Part shown: in pieces, positions 46,842 to 55,370 of the stretch
How the letters are laid out: the number at the start of each line of letters is the position of its first letter
How positions within the stretch are numbered: position 1 is the first letter of the stretch
NCBI GenBank assembly: GCA_900545165.1
Contig: UQYA01000001.1
Coordinates: 1 to 64,000 of the forward strand
From: an uncultured Collinsella sp.
GTDB lineage: Bacteria; Actinomycetota; Coriobacteriia; Coriobacteriales; Coriobacteriaceae
Direction of reading: 5' to 3'
Length of the DNA: 64,000 bases
The notes under the pieces: model-generated
Databases searched by the model: none
What the model was told of the DNA's origin: nothing
What the model saw: the letters and a program-made list of their open reading frames with translations, nothing else
Program-made: the position numbers and the translations under genes

Positions 46842-47363
46842 TTGGTTATCTTGGGCATTGACCCCGGTTTGGCTCATACGGGTTGGGGGATTATCGAGGA
46901 GCGGCGTGGCGAGGTTCGCTGCCGTGCCTATGGCTGCATCGAGACCAGTGCCGGAAGTCCGCTCGCGGTGCGCCTGTCGCATATCGCCCATGACCTTAAG
47001 GATGTCGTCGAGCGTTATCGACCCGACACGGCTGCTGTAGAGAGCATCTACTTTGGCGCCAACGTTCGCTCGGCCATCCCCACGGCGCATGCCCGCGGTG
47101 CTGCACTCGTCGCGCTTTCGGAATGCGCGCTCGAGATTGGCGAGTACACGCCCATGCAGATCAAACAGGCTGTGGTGGGCACCGGCGCCGCGGACAAGCG
47201 GCAGGTCGCCTACATGGTACGCACGCTCACACAGCTCGACCACGACCCGCATCCCGACCATGCCGCCGATGCCCTGGCCTGCGCCATCTGCCACGTAAAC
47301 CTCAGCCGCACCCGCGCCCTCACCGGTGGCGAGTTCTATCAACAGAGAGGAACCGGATACTGA
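46842..47363 (+). CDS. ruvC: Holliday junction resolvase RuvC
   Basis: Endonuclease of 173 residues that cuts Holliday junctions in recombination repair. LGIDPGLAHTGWG has the first catalytic Asp, AVESIYFGANVRSA the Glu, and DHAADALACAICH the C-terminal acidic pair. The start is taken as TTG 46842 (MVILGIDPG) because GGGGAGG lies five bases before it and RuvC proteins begin at this point; a further TTG at 46821 would add seven unlike residues. The stop overlaps the ruvA start (TGATG). An SOS box lies upstream. Confidence 0.93.
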   Translation: MVILGIDPGLAHTGWGIIEERRGEVRCRAYGCIETSAGSPLAVRLSHIAHDLKDVVERYRPDTAAVESIYFGANVRSAIPTAHARGAALVALSECALEIGEYTPMQIKQAVVGTGAADKRQVAYMVRTLTQLDHDPHPDHAADALACAICHVNLSRTRALTGGEFYQQRGTGY

Positions 47364-47983
47364 TGATTTCCCAGCTCCACGGAACGCTTGTCGAGGCCAC
47401 GATGAGCTCTGCTGTCGTCGATGTGTCGGGCGTTGGCTTTGAGCTCGGCATTTCGGGCAGCACTGCGGCCACGTTGCCGACGCCCGGTGGCGAGGTCTGC
47501 CTCTACACGCGTATGCAGGTGCGCGAGGACGCCATGACACTTTTCGGTTTTTCCTCAAAGGATGAGCGCATGATGTTCGACCGGCTCGTGTCCGTTTCGG
47601 GCGTTGGCCCGCGCCTGGCGCTTGCCGTGCTTTCCACCTATACCGTGGGGCAGCTGTATTCGCTGGTGATGGCCGAGGACGACAAGGGCATGGCCAAGGT
47701 ACCCGGTGTGGGCAAAAAGACAGCTCAGCGCCTGATCCTGGAACTCAAGAGCACCTTTGCCAAGGATAAGGGCTTTGTGCCGGTCGACGTGATTCCCGGC
47801 CAGGTTGCGATGCCGGTTCCCGCCGCCGCTCCTTCGGCGATCGATGATGCCCGTGCGGCGCTCCTTTCCATGGGCTTTAGCCCGCAGGAGACCGATGTTG
47901 CCCTGAGCGGGTATGATGGGCAGAATATGCGTGTCGAGGATCTGCTCGGCGCGGCGCTTAAGCGACTCGGAATGGATGCGTGA
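47363..47983 (+). CDS. ruvA: Holliday junction branch migration protein RuvA
   Basis: Junction-binding subunit of 206 residues. [11 protein letters not shown] begins the OB-fold domain; the two helix-hairpin-helix motifs are [14 protein letters not shown] (about 72) and [17 protein letters not shown] (about 108). The C-terminal domain that contacts RuvB ([19 protein letters not shown]) is complete. ATG 47363 overlaps the ruvC stop by one base and the stop overlaps ruvB by one base, so translation is coupled through the operon. Confidence 0.96.
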   Translation: MISQLHGTLVEATMSSAVVDVSGVGFELGISGSTAATLPTPGGEVCLYTRMQVREDAMTLFGFSSKDERMMFDRLVSVSGVGPRLALAVLSTYTVGQLYSLVMAEDDKGMAKVPGVGKKTAQRLILELKSTFAKDKGFVPVDVIPGQVAMPVPAAAPSAIDDARAALLSMGFSPQETDVALSGYDGQNMRVEDLLGAALKRLGMDA

Positions 47984-49050
47984 TGTGGGAAGCCGATGAC
48001 TCTCAGGACCTGTGGGCGACGCCCGGCAACTCGCCGGCGGCATCCATGGCGCACGGCGAGCGCATGGTGGGCTCGGAGCTGACGGCCGAGGACCTCGATG
48101 TCGACCGCACTTTGCGCCCCCAGCGCCTGGACGATTACTGTGGTCAGGAGCACATCAAGCAGAGCCTGCGCGTGTTGATCGAAGCGGCGCAGAGCCGTGG
48201 CGAGACGCTCGACCACGTGATCTTCTCGGGTCCTCCGGGCCTGGGCAAGACCACGCTGGCCACCGTTATCGCCAACGAGCTGGGCGCTCAGATCAAGACC
48301 ACGAGTGGCCCTGCCATCGCGCGCACGGGCGACCTGGCGGCCATCCTTACTAACTTGCAGCCGGGTGATGTGCTGTTTATCGACGAGATCCACCGCCTCA
48401 ACCGTTCGGTCGAGGAGGTCCTGTACCCCGCGATGGAGGACTTTGCCCTCGATATCGTGATTGGCAAGGGTCCGGCGGCGCGCTCGATTCGCCTGGATAT
48501 TCCCAAGTTTACGCTGGTAGCGGCAACGACCCGCTCAGGCATGTTGACCGGCCCGTTGCGCGACCGCTTTGGCATTTCGTATCGCCTGGATTACTACACG
48601 GTCGAGGAGCTCGCGCAGATTGTGACGCGCTCGGCGACTATCCTGGGCGTGACGATCGACCATCCCAGTGCACTCGAGATCGGCTCGCGTTCGCGCGGCA
48701 CGCCACGTCTTGCCAACCGCCTTCTCAAGCGCGTGCGCGATTACGCACAGGTGCGTGGCAGCGGCCCTATCGAGCTCGATATCTGCCGCCAGGCGCTCGA
48801 GTTTTTCGAGATCGACGAGCTCGGTCTGGACTGGATGGATATTCGTATCTTGGAGACGCTTGCCAAGACGTTCTCCGGCCGTGCTGTAGGCCTGACGACC
48901 CTTGCCAGTGCGGTGGGCGAGGACCCGGGCACGCTCGAGGATGTCTATGAGCCCTATTTGCTGCAGTGCGGGTTGATGATTCGTACGCCGCAGGGCCGTC
49001 AGGCAACCCTTCGCACCTTTGAGCACCTGGGGATTGAACCTACCGTTTAG
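47983..49050 (+). CDS. ruvB: Holliday junction branch migration helicase RuvB
   Basis: AAA+ motor of 355 residues that drives branch migration with Ruv[14 protein letters not shown] is Walker A (about residue 82), [11 protein letters not shown] is Walker B, and [18 protein letters not shown] holds sensor 1 and the arginine finger region. The C-terminal winged helix ends [15 protein letters not shown]. It has an N-terminal extension of about 25 residues before [17 protein letters not shown] 47983 overlaps ruvA (TGATG); GTG 47980 one codon earlier is possible. Confidence 0.97.
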   Translation: MWEADDSQDLWATPGNSPAASMAHGERMVGSELTAEDLDVDRTLRPQRLDDYCGQEHIKQSLRVLIEAAQSRGETLDHVIFSGPPGLGKTTLATVIANELGAQIKTTSGPAIARTGDLAAILTNLQPGDVLFIDEIHRLNRSVEEVLYPAMEDFALDIVIGKGPAARSIRLDIPKFTLVAATTRSGMLTGPLRDRFGISYRLDYYTVEELAQIVTRSATILGVTIDHPSALEIGSRSRGTPRLANRLLKRVRDYAQVRGSGPIELDICRQALEFFEIDELGLDWMDIRILETLAKTFSGRAVGLTTLASAVGEDPGTLEDVYEPYLLQCGLMIRTPQGRQATLRTFEHLGIEPTV

Positions 49051-49194
49051 GGCGCTTTGTTTTGGCGGGCTGTTGGACTATCGCTGGGCATCGGGTAAAC
49101 ATATCGCCGTTCATCGGTTATGGGCGTTTTACTATTGCGCGCCCGTGCTATGCTGAATTGGTCTTTTTCTCATTCGGTAACGAAAGGACCGCCC

Positions 49195-50862
49195 ATGCCT
49201 ACTGACATCGAAATCGCACGTTCTGTCACGCCACTGCCTATTACCGAGGTGGCCAAGAACGCCGGCGTCGACGTTAAGCACCTTATTCCGTACGGCTTCG
49301 ACAAGGCTAAGGTCGACTATTCACTGCTCAACGAGCCGACTGATCACCAGGCCAAGCTCGTCCTCGTGACCGCTATCAACCCAACGCCTGCGGGCGAGGG
49401 CAAGACCACCACGACCATCGGTCTGGCCGACGGCCTGCGTCGTCGCGGCGTCAAGAGTGCCGTGGCCCTGCGCGAACCTTCGCTCGGCCCCGTCTTTGGC
49501 GTGAAGGGCGGTGCTGCCGGCGGCGGTTGGGCTCAGGTCATCCCCATGGAGGATATCAACCTGCACTTTACCGGCGACTTCCACGCTATCGGTGCTGCCA
49601 ACAACCTGCTGGCCGCCATGCTTGATAACCACATCCAGCAGGGCAATCAGCTCAGTATTGACGTTAAGCGCATCACTTGGAAGCGCGTTGTCGATATGAA
49701 CGACCGTCAGCTGCGCCACGTTATCGACGGCATTGGCGGCAAGGCCCAGGGCGTGCCGCGCGAGGACGGCTTCGATATCACCGTCGCCTCCGAGGTCATG
49801 GCAATCCTGTGCCTGTCTACGAGCATCAGCGACCTCAAGGAACGCTTGGGTGAGATCGTCGTCGGCTACAGCTTTGCCGGCGAGCCCGTCCGTGCCCGAG
49901 ACCTTAAGGCCCAGGGTGCCATGGCCGCGTTGCTTAAGGACGCGCTCAAGCCCAACCTGGTGCAAACGCTCGAGGGCACGCCCGCGTTTGTCCACGGCGG
50001 TCCCTTCGCCAACATTGCCCACGGCTGCAACTCTATCATGGCCACGCGTATGGCGATGCGCTTTGGCGATGTTGCCATTACCGAGGCCGGCTTCGGTGCC
50101 GATCTGGGTGCCGAGAAGTTCCTCGACATCAAGTGCCGCATGACGGGCGTTCGTCCCAGCGCCGTCGTGATCGTCGCGACCGCTCGTGCGTTGAAGTACA
50201 ACGGTGGCGTCGCCAAGGCCGATCTCAACGAGGAGAACCTCGAGGCACTCAAGGCTGGCATGCCCAACCTGCTGCGTCACGTCGACAACATCCAGAACGT
50301 ATATGGTCTGCCCTGCGTGGTCGCCATCAACCGCTTCCCGACGGACACCGAGGCCGAGCTTGCGCTCATCGAGTCCGAGTGCCAGAAGCTCGGCGTCAAC
50401 GTTAAGCTGTCCGAGGTCTGGGCCAAGGGCGGCGAGGGCGCGCTCGAGCTTGCCGATGAGGTCATGCGTCTGATTGAGCAGCCGAGCGAGCTCAAGTTTG
50501 CCTATGAGGACGGCGCTGATGTCGCTGATGCCCTCGAGGCCGTTGCCACCAAGGTCTACCGCGCCGACGGCGTTGACTTTACGCCGGCCGCCAAGCGCCA
50601 GCTCGCCGAGCTGCGCGAGAATGGTTTTGGCAACCTGCCGGTTTGCGTCGCTAAGACGCAGTACAGCTTTAGCGACAACGCCAAGGCCCTGGGCGCTCCC
50701 GAGAACTTCCGCATCACCGTGCGTGAGCTCAAGGTTTCTGCCGGCGCCCACTTTGTGGTCGCGCTGACCGGCAGTGTTCTGACCATGCCGGGTCTGCCCA
50801 AGGTGCCCGCGGCCGAAAACATCGACGTCGACAACGACGGCAACATCACCGGCCTGTTCTAA
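49195..50862 (+). CDS. fhs: Formate--tetrahydrofolate ligase
   Basis: ATP-dependent enzyme of 555 residues that joins formate to THF, giving 10-formyl-[21 protein letters not shown] is the nucleotide loop (about residue 65); [19 protein letters not shown] follows, and the C-terminal [22 protein letters not shown] is typical. The length equals the family norm. AAAGGA precedes ATG 49195. Just upstream TATGCT with TTTTAC 16 bases ahead could be a promoter. FchA and FolD of the same pathway are 8.4 kb downstream, giving formate to methylene-THF; acetogenesis genes are not seen, so the likely use is purine and serine synthesis or formate recycling. Confidence 0.97.
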   Translation: MPTDIEIARSVTPLPITEVAKNAGVDVKHLIPYGFDKAKVDYSLLNEPTDHQAKLVLVTAINPTPAGEGKTTTTIGLADGLRRRGVKSAVALREPSLGPVFGVKGGAAGGGWAQVIPMEDINLHFTGDFHAIGAANNLLAAMLDNHIQQGNQLSIDVKRITWKRVVDMNDRQLRHVIDGIGGKAQGVPREDGFDITVASEVMAILCLSTSISDLKERLGEIVVGYSFAGEPVRARDLKAQGAMAALLKDALKPNLVQTLEGTPAFVHGGPFANIAHGCNSIMATRMAMRFGDVAITEAGFGADLGAEKFLDIKCRMTGVRPSAVVIVATARALKYNGGVAKADLNEENLEALKAGMPNLLRHVDNIQNVYGLPCVVAINRFPTDTEAELALIESECQKLGVNVKLSEVWAKGGEGALELADEVMRLIEQPSELKFAYEDGADVADALEAVATKVYRADGVDFTPAAKRQLAELRENGFGNLPVCVAKTQYSFSDNAKALGAPENFRITVRELKVSAGAHFVVALTGSVLTMPGLPKVPAAENIDVDNDGNITGLF

Positions 50863-50887
50863 GTCTGCTGTCCATAGCTGCTTGTCC

Positions 50888-50923
50888 GCCCCGCCGTGCC
50901 CACAAGGCCCGGCGGGGCTTTTT
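50888..50923 (+). terminator. Rho-independent terminator after fhs
   Basis: GCCCCGCCG pairs with CGGCGGGGC around a 13-base loop and is followed by TTTTT. Confidence 0.93.
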
Positions 50924-51041
50924 GATCCTTAGACCCGCGCATGTCTTGTAGATACCGACGGACTCTGCCCATCATAGGCTTTTGCGCGGGTAGAATGCAT
51001 GGATAACTTGAGGCTCACGCGCGACGGAAAGGAATCGTTGC

Positions 51042-52028
51042 ATGGATCAGGACAAGACAACCGTGATGGGCGGCTACGGTTCCGCGCAGGCTGGCGATAG
51101 CGTCGATGCGACCCGCGTTGTTCCCAACCCCGGTTATACCGACCCCGCCGCGACGCAGCCTTCTGCCGAGCCCACCCGGGTTATGGGCTATGGCGACACG
51201 GCGCAGGATTCTTACGCTGCATCTTCGCAAGGCCCCTATGGCAACGCAGCTCCGGATCCGTTTGATTACGCGCCGCAGGATTCTTATGCTGCCTCGACGC
51301 CGAATTCCTATGACAACCTGCCGCAGAATCCCATTCCGCAGCCTCAGCAGACGACGTATTTGCCTCGCACGGCGCAGCCTCGCTACGAGTCGCGCCAGCC
51401 GTATCGCGAGTATCCCAAATCGATTCCGCAGTATGGTGAGGACGAGGAGAAGGCACCGTCGCGTCCGTCGAGCGTGATCAAGAAAATCCTGATTGTGCTG
51501 GCGATCTTCTTTGCCTTGTCGGTCGTGTTCGCCATCGTGTCGGGCATGCTCAACAAGCGGGGCGCCACGACCGATGCCACGACCGAGCAGGCCGAGACCA
51601 CCCAGTCTGCTGCCGTCGACCTGAGCGATATCCCGGGACAGTACTGGTCCAACGCCAAGAAGCTCCTCAAGTCACGCGGAGCCGACCTTTCGAACGCCGT
51701 GATCCTGACCGACGATGGCTCAACGCCCGTCATCGATTCCAACTGGGTTGTTACGAATGCCTACTATAACGACAACGGCAACCTGGAGATTCAGCTCACG
51801 CACAAGAACAGCTATGGCAACTCGTCCGGCGGCCAAAGCGGTACCGACAGCTCGAGCTCCAATACGCTGGAGGATTTGAGCAACAAGGCACAGGAGTTGG
51901 GAGACAAGGCACAAGAGCTGGGCGATACAGCCCAAAACCTCGGCGATACTGCTCAGAATCTGGGCGATATGGCTACCAATGCCTGGGACGCGCTGCAAAA
52001 CGGCATCTCGGGCGCGCAGGGAAACTAG
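51042..52028 (+). CDS. Single-pass membrane protein with Tyr/Pro/Gln-rich cytoplasmic half and heptad repeat tail
   Basis: Not a family I recognise. The 328 residues divide clearly. Residues 1-140 are low-complexity, rich in Tyr, Pro, Gln, Ser and Asp, with repeated QDSYAAS-like units. One membrane helix follows at about 146-170 (ILIVLAIFFALSVVFAIVSG), with Lys on the N-terminal side, so the first half should be cytoplasmic. The outer half starts with a compact region of about 90 residues (IPGQYWSNAKKLLKSRGAD...), resembling a PASTA or other small extracellular fold only loosely. The last 50 residues are heptads (KAQELGD, TAQNLGD) that would form an amphipathic helix. AAAGGA precedes ATG 51042. 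It converges with the cation efflux gene. Confidence 0.8.
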   Translation: MDQDKTTVMGGYGSAQAGDSVDATRVVPNPGYTDPAATQPSAEPTRVMGYGDTAQDSYAASSQGPYGNAAPDPFDYAPQDSYAASTPNSYDNLPQNPIPQPQQTTYLPRTAQPRYESRQPYREYPKSIPQYGEDEEKAPSRPSSVIKKILIVLAIFFALSVVFAIVSGMLNKRGATTDATTEQAETTQSAAVDLSDIPGQYWSNAKKLLKSRGADLSNAVILTDDGSTPVIDSNWVVTNAYYNDNGNLEIQLTHKNSYGNSSGGQSGTDSSSSNTLEDLSNKAQELGDKAQELGDTAQNLGDTAQNLGDMATNAWDALQNGISGAQGN

Positions 52029-52040
52029 CTGTTAAGCAGG

Positions 52041-53222
52041 CTACAGTTGCTCGGCCGGACGGTCGGGCGAGCTAAAGCCCGAATCAAACGTGACGACGCA
52101 TGAGGCATCGGGTCGGCGCTCGTGCACGATGCGCGTGACGAGCCCCAGCAGCTCCTCGTCGGATATGTCAAAGCCGTCGGGACGCACCAGGTCAAACGAA
52201 ACGAACCCGTCGTGCTCGTGCAGGTCGTGGATGGAGAGCGCGGGATCGATCTGCATGACGCCGCGCTTGACCCAGCCGCGCAAGTCATCGCCGGTTGTCG
52301 CGATGGGGTCGCAGTGCAGCGTGATACCAATGCCCATCTGGCGCTTGATGTCGTGCTCGATGGTGTCCAGAATCTCGTGGTGCTCAAACGCGTCGCCCTC
52401 GCCGGGCATCTCCACGTGGGCGCTGGCAAACTGACGACCGGGGCCGTAGTCGTGCACCATGAGGTCGTGTGTGCCCAAGACCTGCGGATAGGACATGATC
52501 TTGTCGCGGATTGCCTGGACGAGCTTGGGGTCGGGCGCTTGCCCCAGCAACGGGCTGATGGCGTCGCGCACCAGGCCCAGGCCGCTGATGCAGATGAAGA
52601 TGCCCACACCCAGGCCTGCCCAGCCATCGAGATCAAAGCCGGTCGTCTGCGAAATAAGCGCCGCCACCAAGACCGAGCCCGAGGTGATGACGTCGTTTTT
52701 GGAGTCCTGCGCCGTGGCGATGAGCGTTTCGGAGTCGATGCGATCGCCCAGCGTGCGGTTGAACGCTGCCATCCAGAATTTGACGAGCATGGACAGAACA
52801 AGGGCAGCCATGGAGAGCGCCGAATACACGGTGGGCGAGGGCTTGATGATCTTGGTGACCGACTCGAGGATTAGGTTGATGCCGACGGCACAAACCAGGA
52901 CGGCGACAAACAGACCAGCCAGGTACTCGTAGCGGCCGTGGCCGTAAGGGTGGCCCTCGTCTGCCGGGCGGCTGGCAAGGCGGAACCCGAGCAGGCTCAC
53001 GATGTTGCTCGAGGCATCGGAGAGGTTGTTGAAAGCGTCGGCGATGAGGGAGACGGAACCGGCGAGCAGGCCCGCGATGCCCTTGGCCAGGCACAGGGTG
53101 ATGTTGAGGCCAATGCAGATGAGGCTTGCGGCAAAACCCGCGTTGGTGCGGCAAGATGCATCGACCGGCTCGTCCTCGCCGCCGGGAACAAGCGTATGTA
53201 CCAGCCGATTTACAAATAGCAT
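52041..53222 (-). CDS. Cation diffusion facilitator family metal efflux protein
   Basis: Membrane antiporter of 393 residues that exports Zn, Fe, Mn or similar ions. Six hydrophobic segments lie in residues 35-250. The metal site is seen as SLIADAFNNLSDASSN (helix 2, DxxxD) and the following HPYGHGRYEYLAG, with AQDSKNDVITS (HxxxD/DxxxD position, helix 5). The cytoplasmic domain is longer than usual, with two His-rich patches (GTHDLMVHDYG; HEHDGFVSFD). ATG 53222 is preferred because AGGA lies eight bases upstream; ATG 53243 has no binding site. The metal cannot be told from the sequence. Confidence 0.92.
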   Translation of the reverse strand: MLFVNRLVHTLVPGGEDEPVDASCRTNAGFAASLICIGLNITLCLAKGIAGLLAGSVSLIADAFNNLSDASSNIVSLLGFRLASRPADEGHPYGHGRYEYLAGLFVAVLVCAVGINLILESVTKIIKPSPTVYSALSMAALVLSMLVKFWMAAFNRTLGDRIDSETLIATAQDSKNDVITSGSVLVAALISQTTGFDLDGWAGLGVGIFICISGLGLVRDAISPLLGQAPDPKLVQAIRDKIMSYPQVLGTHDLMVHDYGPGRQFASAHVEMPGEGDAFEHHEILDTIEHDIKRQMGIGITLHCDPIATTGDDLRGWVKRGVMQIDPALSIHDLHEHDGFVSFDLVRPDGFDISDEELLGLVTRIVHERRPDASCVVTFDSGFSSPDRPAEQL

Positions 53223-53440
53223 AGCGGTCGTCCTCACAATCATGTTTAAGGGGATAGTGTAGCTCGCGCGGGGACGCCGTGCACCGATGCTCAGAAAATG
53301 CAGCAATAGTCTGCCGGTGCTAACGAGCGAGCCTTCTCGTCTGCCTGGGTGGTCCATTTTGGGCCACATGGGTATGGGCATGTGCCTGTTTGCTCGACAT
53401 ACTTAATGTCGACAGCCCCTGTGCAAAGGAGGACGTTTCC

Positions 53441-54778
53441 ATGGACGAGATGTTTGCCATTAAATGTCAAAACTGCGGCGGCCCTATGTACTCGCACCAA
53501 GCTAAGCGCAGCTTTGAGTGCGCCTATTGCGGCACGGTCGTTCCGTGGCAGGCGGACGCCGGAGAGCCCAAGAGCGCTTTGGGTATTCGCCATACGCCGT
53601 TGACGGTGGTGGATGGACTGCTCAAACTCACGCATGTGTCGCAACTCGAGCGCCCGGAGGACCCGGACTGGTATTTCTTCAACGCGCACTGGCGCAATCA
53701 GTCGGTCCTGGAACATCTGCTGTGGGAGGATCGCGGCACGGCGCAAGAGTTCCAAGAGGTCACGCATGTGAGCATTCCTTGCCCCTTCTGCGGAGCGTCC
53801 TTTGAGGGCGAGTCAACGCAGCGCGTGTTTGAGTGCCCGTCCTGCGGCAACAAGATCGGCATTGCCGACCTGCTCAAGCCCGGTACCTTCAGCAAGCGTC
53901 TGACCATGGGCGTAGGTGCGGAGTATGTGCCGGAGCAGGGCATTCCCTGCGAAATCTCGCCGCAGCAGGCACGTGCCAACGCACTGCAGCTGGTGCGCCA
54001 GCATGCGGAAGCCTTTGCCGGGCACGACGTGGAAGATGCGATCCAAAACGACATGATGCTCTTCTATTTCCCCATGGCGCTGGCGGACCTGCGCATGATG
54101 GCGAGCTTCCCGGGCAAGGGCCTGAGCAAGGAAACCCTGGTGTACTACGAGGTGCTCGACTGGGCGTATCCGAGGGCAAACTATCTGGATGTTCGACTTA
54201 TGGGCATTTTGGAGCCGTGGGACTATGCCAAGGTTGGGCCGTTTGACCCTGCCATGCAGGAAGGCGACTTCCGCGTCGTCTCCGTCGATGCGTCTACCAA
54301 GGACCAGGTGGTCATTGATAAGTTGGCGCTCGACATTGCGGGCAACGACGCCGAGGCTGTACTGGGGCTCAATAAAAAGAGCATCCGCACCTGGGCGCGC
54401 AAGGCTCGCAAACACAAGGACGGTTTGGTGATGGTGCCGGTGTACTTTGTCGACCGTCCGGCGACGGATGGCCGCGATGGCGAGCAGGTGCGCATCGCCG
54501 TGAACGGCCAGACGGGTCGTGCGGCAGCGGTAGTGTTTAGCGACAAGCGCGAGACGCATATCGTGGCGCCGCTCAACCCGAGCCTGCATCTGTCCGGCGA
54601 GAGCACCGTGCACGCCACGCCCGTCGAGGTCAAATACGTTAAATCGCCGTTCCTGTACCAGATCGTGCGCCGTGGAGGCGGCGAGCAACCGCGCCAGGTT
54701 GCAGCCGCCGTCGAGGGTTCCTACCGAGAGGAGAAGCCCAAACGTCGCGGCCTGCTGGGTGCGCTATTTGGGAAGTAG
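53441..54778 (+). CDS. Zinc-ribbon protein of unknown function (TFIIB-type ribbons)
   Basis: Protein of 445 residues with no catalytic motif I can name. Two zinc ribbons are clear: CQNCGGPM...CAYCG (about residues 9-32) and CPFCGASF...CPSCG (about 110-132). The remaining 300 residues look like a folded cytoplasmic domain with no membrane segment and end in a basic patch (EEKPKRRGLLGALFGK). AAAGGAGG is eight bases before ATG 53441. A strong terminator closes the gene. The small PH-like gene behind it may be functionally related, as short bacterial PH-domain genes often accompany such ribbon proteins, but this is only a guess. Confidence 0.8.
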   Translation: MDEMFAIKCQNCGGPMYSHQAKRSFECAYCGTVVPWQADAGEPKSALGIRHTPLTVVDGLLKLTHVSQLERPEDPDWYFFNAHWRNQSVLEHLLWEDRGTAQEFQEVTHVSIPCPFCGASFEGESTQRVFECPSCGNKIGIADLLKPGTFSKRLTMGVGAEYVPEQGIPCEISPQQARANALQLVRQHAEAFAGHDVEDAIQNDMMLFYFPMALADLRMMASFPGKGLSKETLVYYEVLDWAYPRANYLDVRLMGILEPWDYAKVGPFDPAMQEGDFRVVSVDASTKDQVVIDKLALDIAGNDAEAVLGLNKKSIRTWARKARKHKDGLVMVPVYFVDRPATDGRDGEQVRIAVNGQTGRAAAVVFSDKRETHIVAPLNPSLHLSGESTVHATPVEVKYVKSPFLYQIVRRGGGEQPRQVAAAVEGSYREEKPKRRGLLGALFGK

Positions 54779-54819
54779 GGGAGCGGTGCCGGTTGGCGCT
54801 GCGATGCGATAGTTAGAGG

Positions 54820-54858
54820 AACGGGGCAGTCCGCAGAAGTGCGGACTGCCCCGTTTTT
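54820..54858 (+). terminator. Rho-independent terminator after the zinc-ribbon gene
   Basis: A perfect 15-bp stem (54820-54834 with 54841-54855), a 6-base loop and a run of five T. Confidence 0.95.
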
Positions 54859-55006
54859 GTGTTGCGGGGAAGTACTGGGCACTTCATTAAAGGTCTTCGC
54901 ACGGACTCGAATTTCAATGTCGCCTAGCGCCTTCGTGCAGGATTCCCGAAGTGACCAAAATGTGGCCATAGAGGCAGTTTTAGCGAACCCCGCGGGAGTG
55001 ACACGC

Positions 55007-55276
55007 ATGGATAACAACACTTTGCTGTTCTAGGACAAAGGTTCGGGTAGGTTTAAAGACGTTAAGATCTACCCCAATCGTATCGAGGTGCTCAAGAAGG
55101 GCACTTTTGGTGGCAAGCACACCGAGATTGTCTATCTTAAGGACATCACGGGGGTCAACAGGATCAAGGGCCGCGACGTTTTTCTGCGCAATCGACTGTT
55201 GACCGCTTGCGTCTTTAGCCTGAGTAGCCGTGCGAAGGCCCAGGAATTTGTGAACGCGCTGAACATGGTGATGTAG
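55007..55276 (+). pseudogene. Small PH-like domain protein, interrupted by an in-frame TAG
   Basis: From ATG 55007 the frame reads MDNNTLLF, then TAG at 55031-55033, then continues without a shift as DKGSGRFKDVKIYPNRIEVLKK and on for 81 codons to 55276. The part behind the stop looks like a bacterial PH-type domain (VYLKDITGVNRIKGRDVFL, ending QEFVNALNMVM). The initiation region has GGGAG eight bases before ATG 55007, whereas no start with a binding site lies just behind the stop. One base change (GAG to TAG is the simplest) would restore 89 residues. It is a recent nonsense allele or a base-call error. Confidence 0.7.
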
Positions 55277-55304
55277 CCGATAGCGGCGTTCGGGCCAAGG
55301 TAAA

Positions 55305-55341
55305 AATCGGGGGCACAGAACGGTGTTCTGCGCCCCCGATT
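55305..55341 (-). terminator. Rho-independent terminator of the PI-PLC gene
   Basis: AATCGGGGGC pairs with GCCCCCGATT and CAGAAC with GTTCTG further in; on the minus strand TTTTTA follows. Confidence 0.85.
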
Positions 55342-55370
55342 GAGTCGATGTGTCTAAAAGGCCGGCTTGC

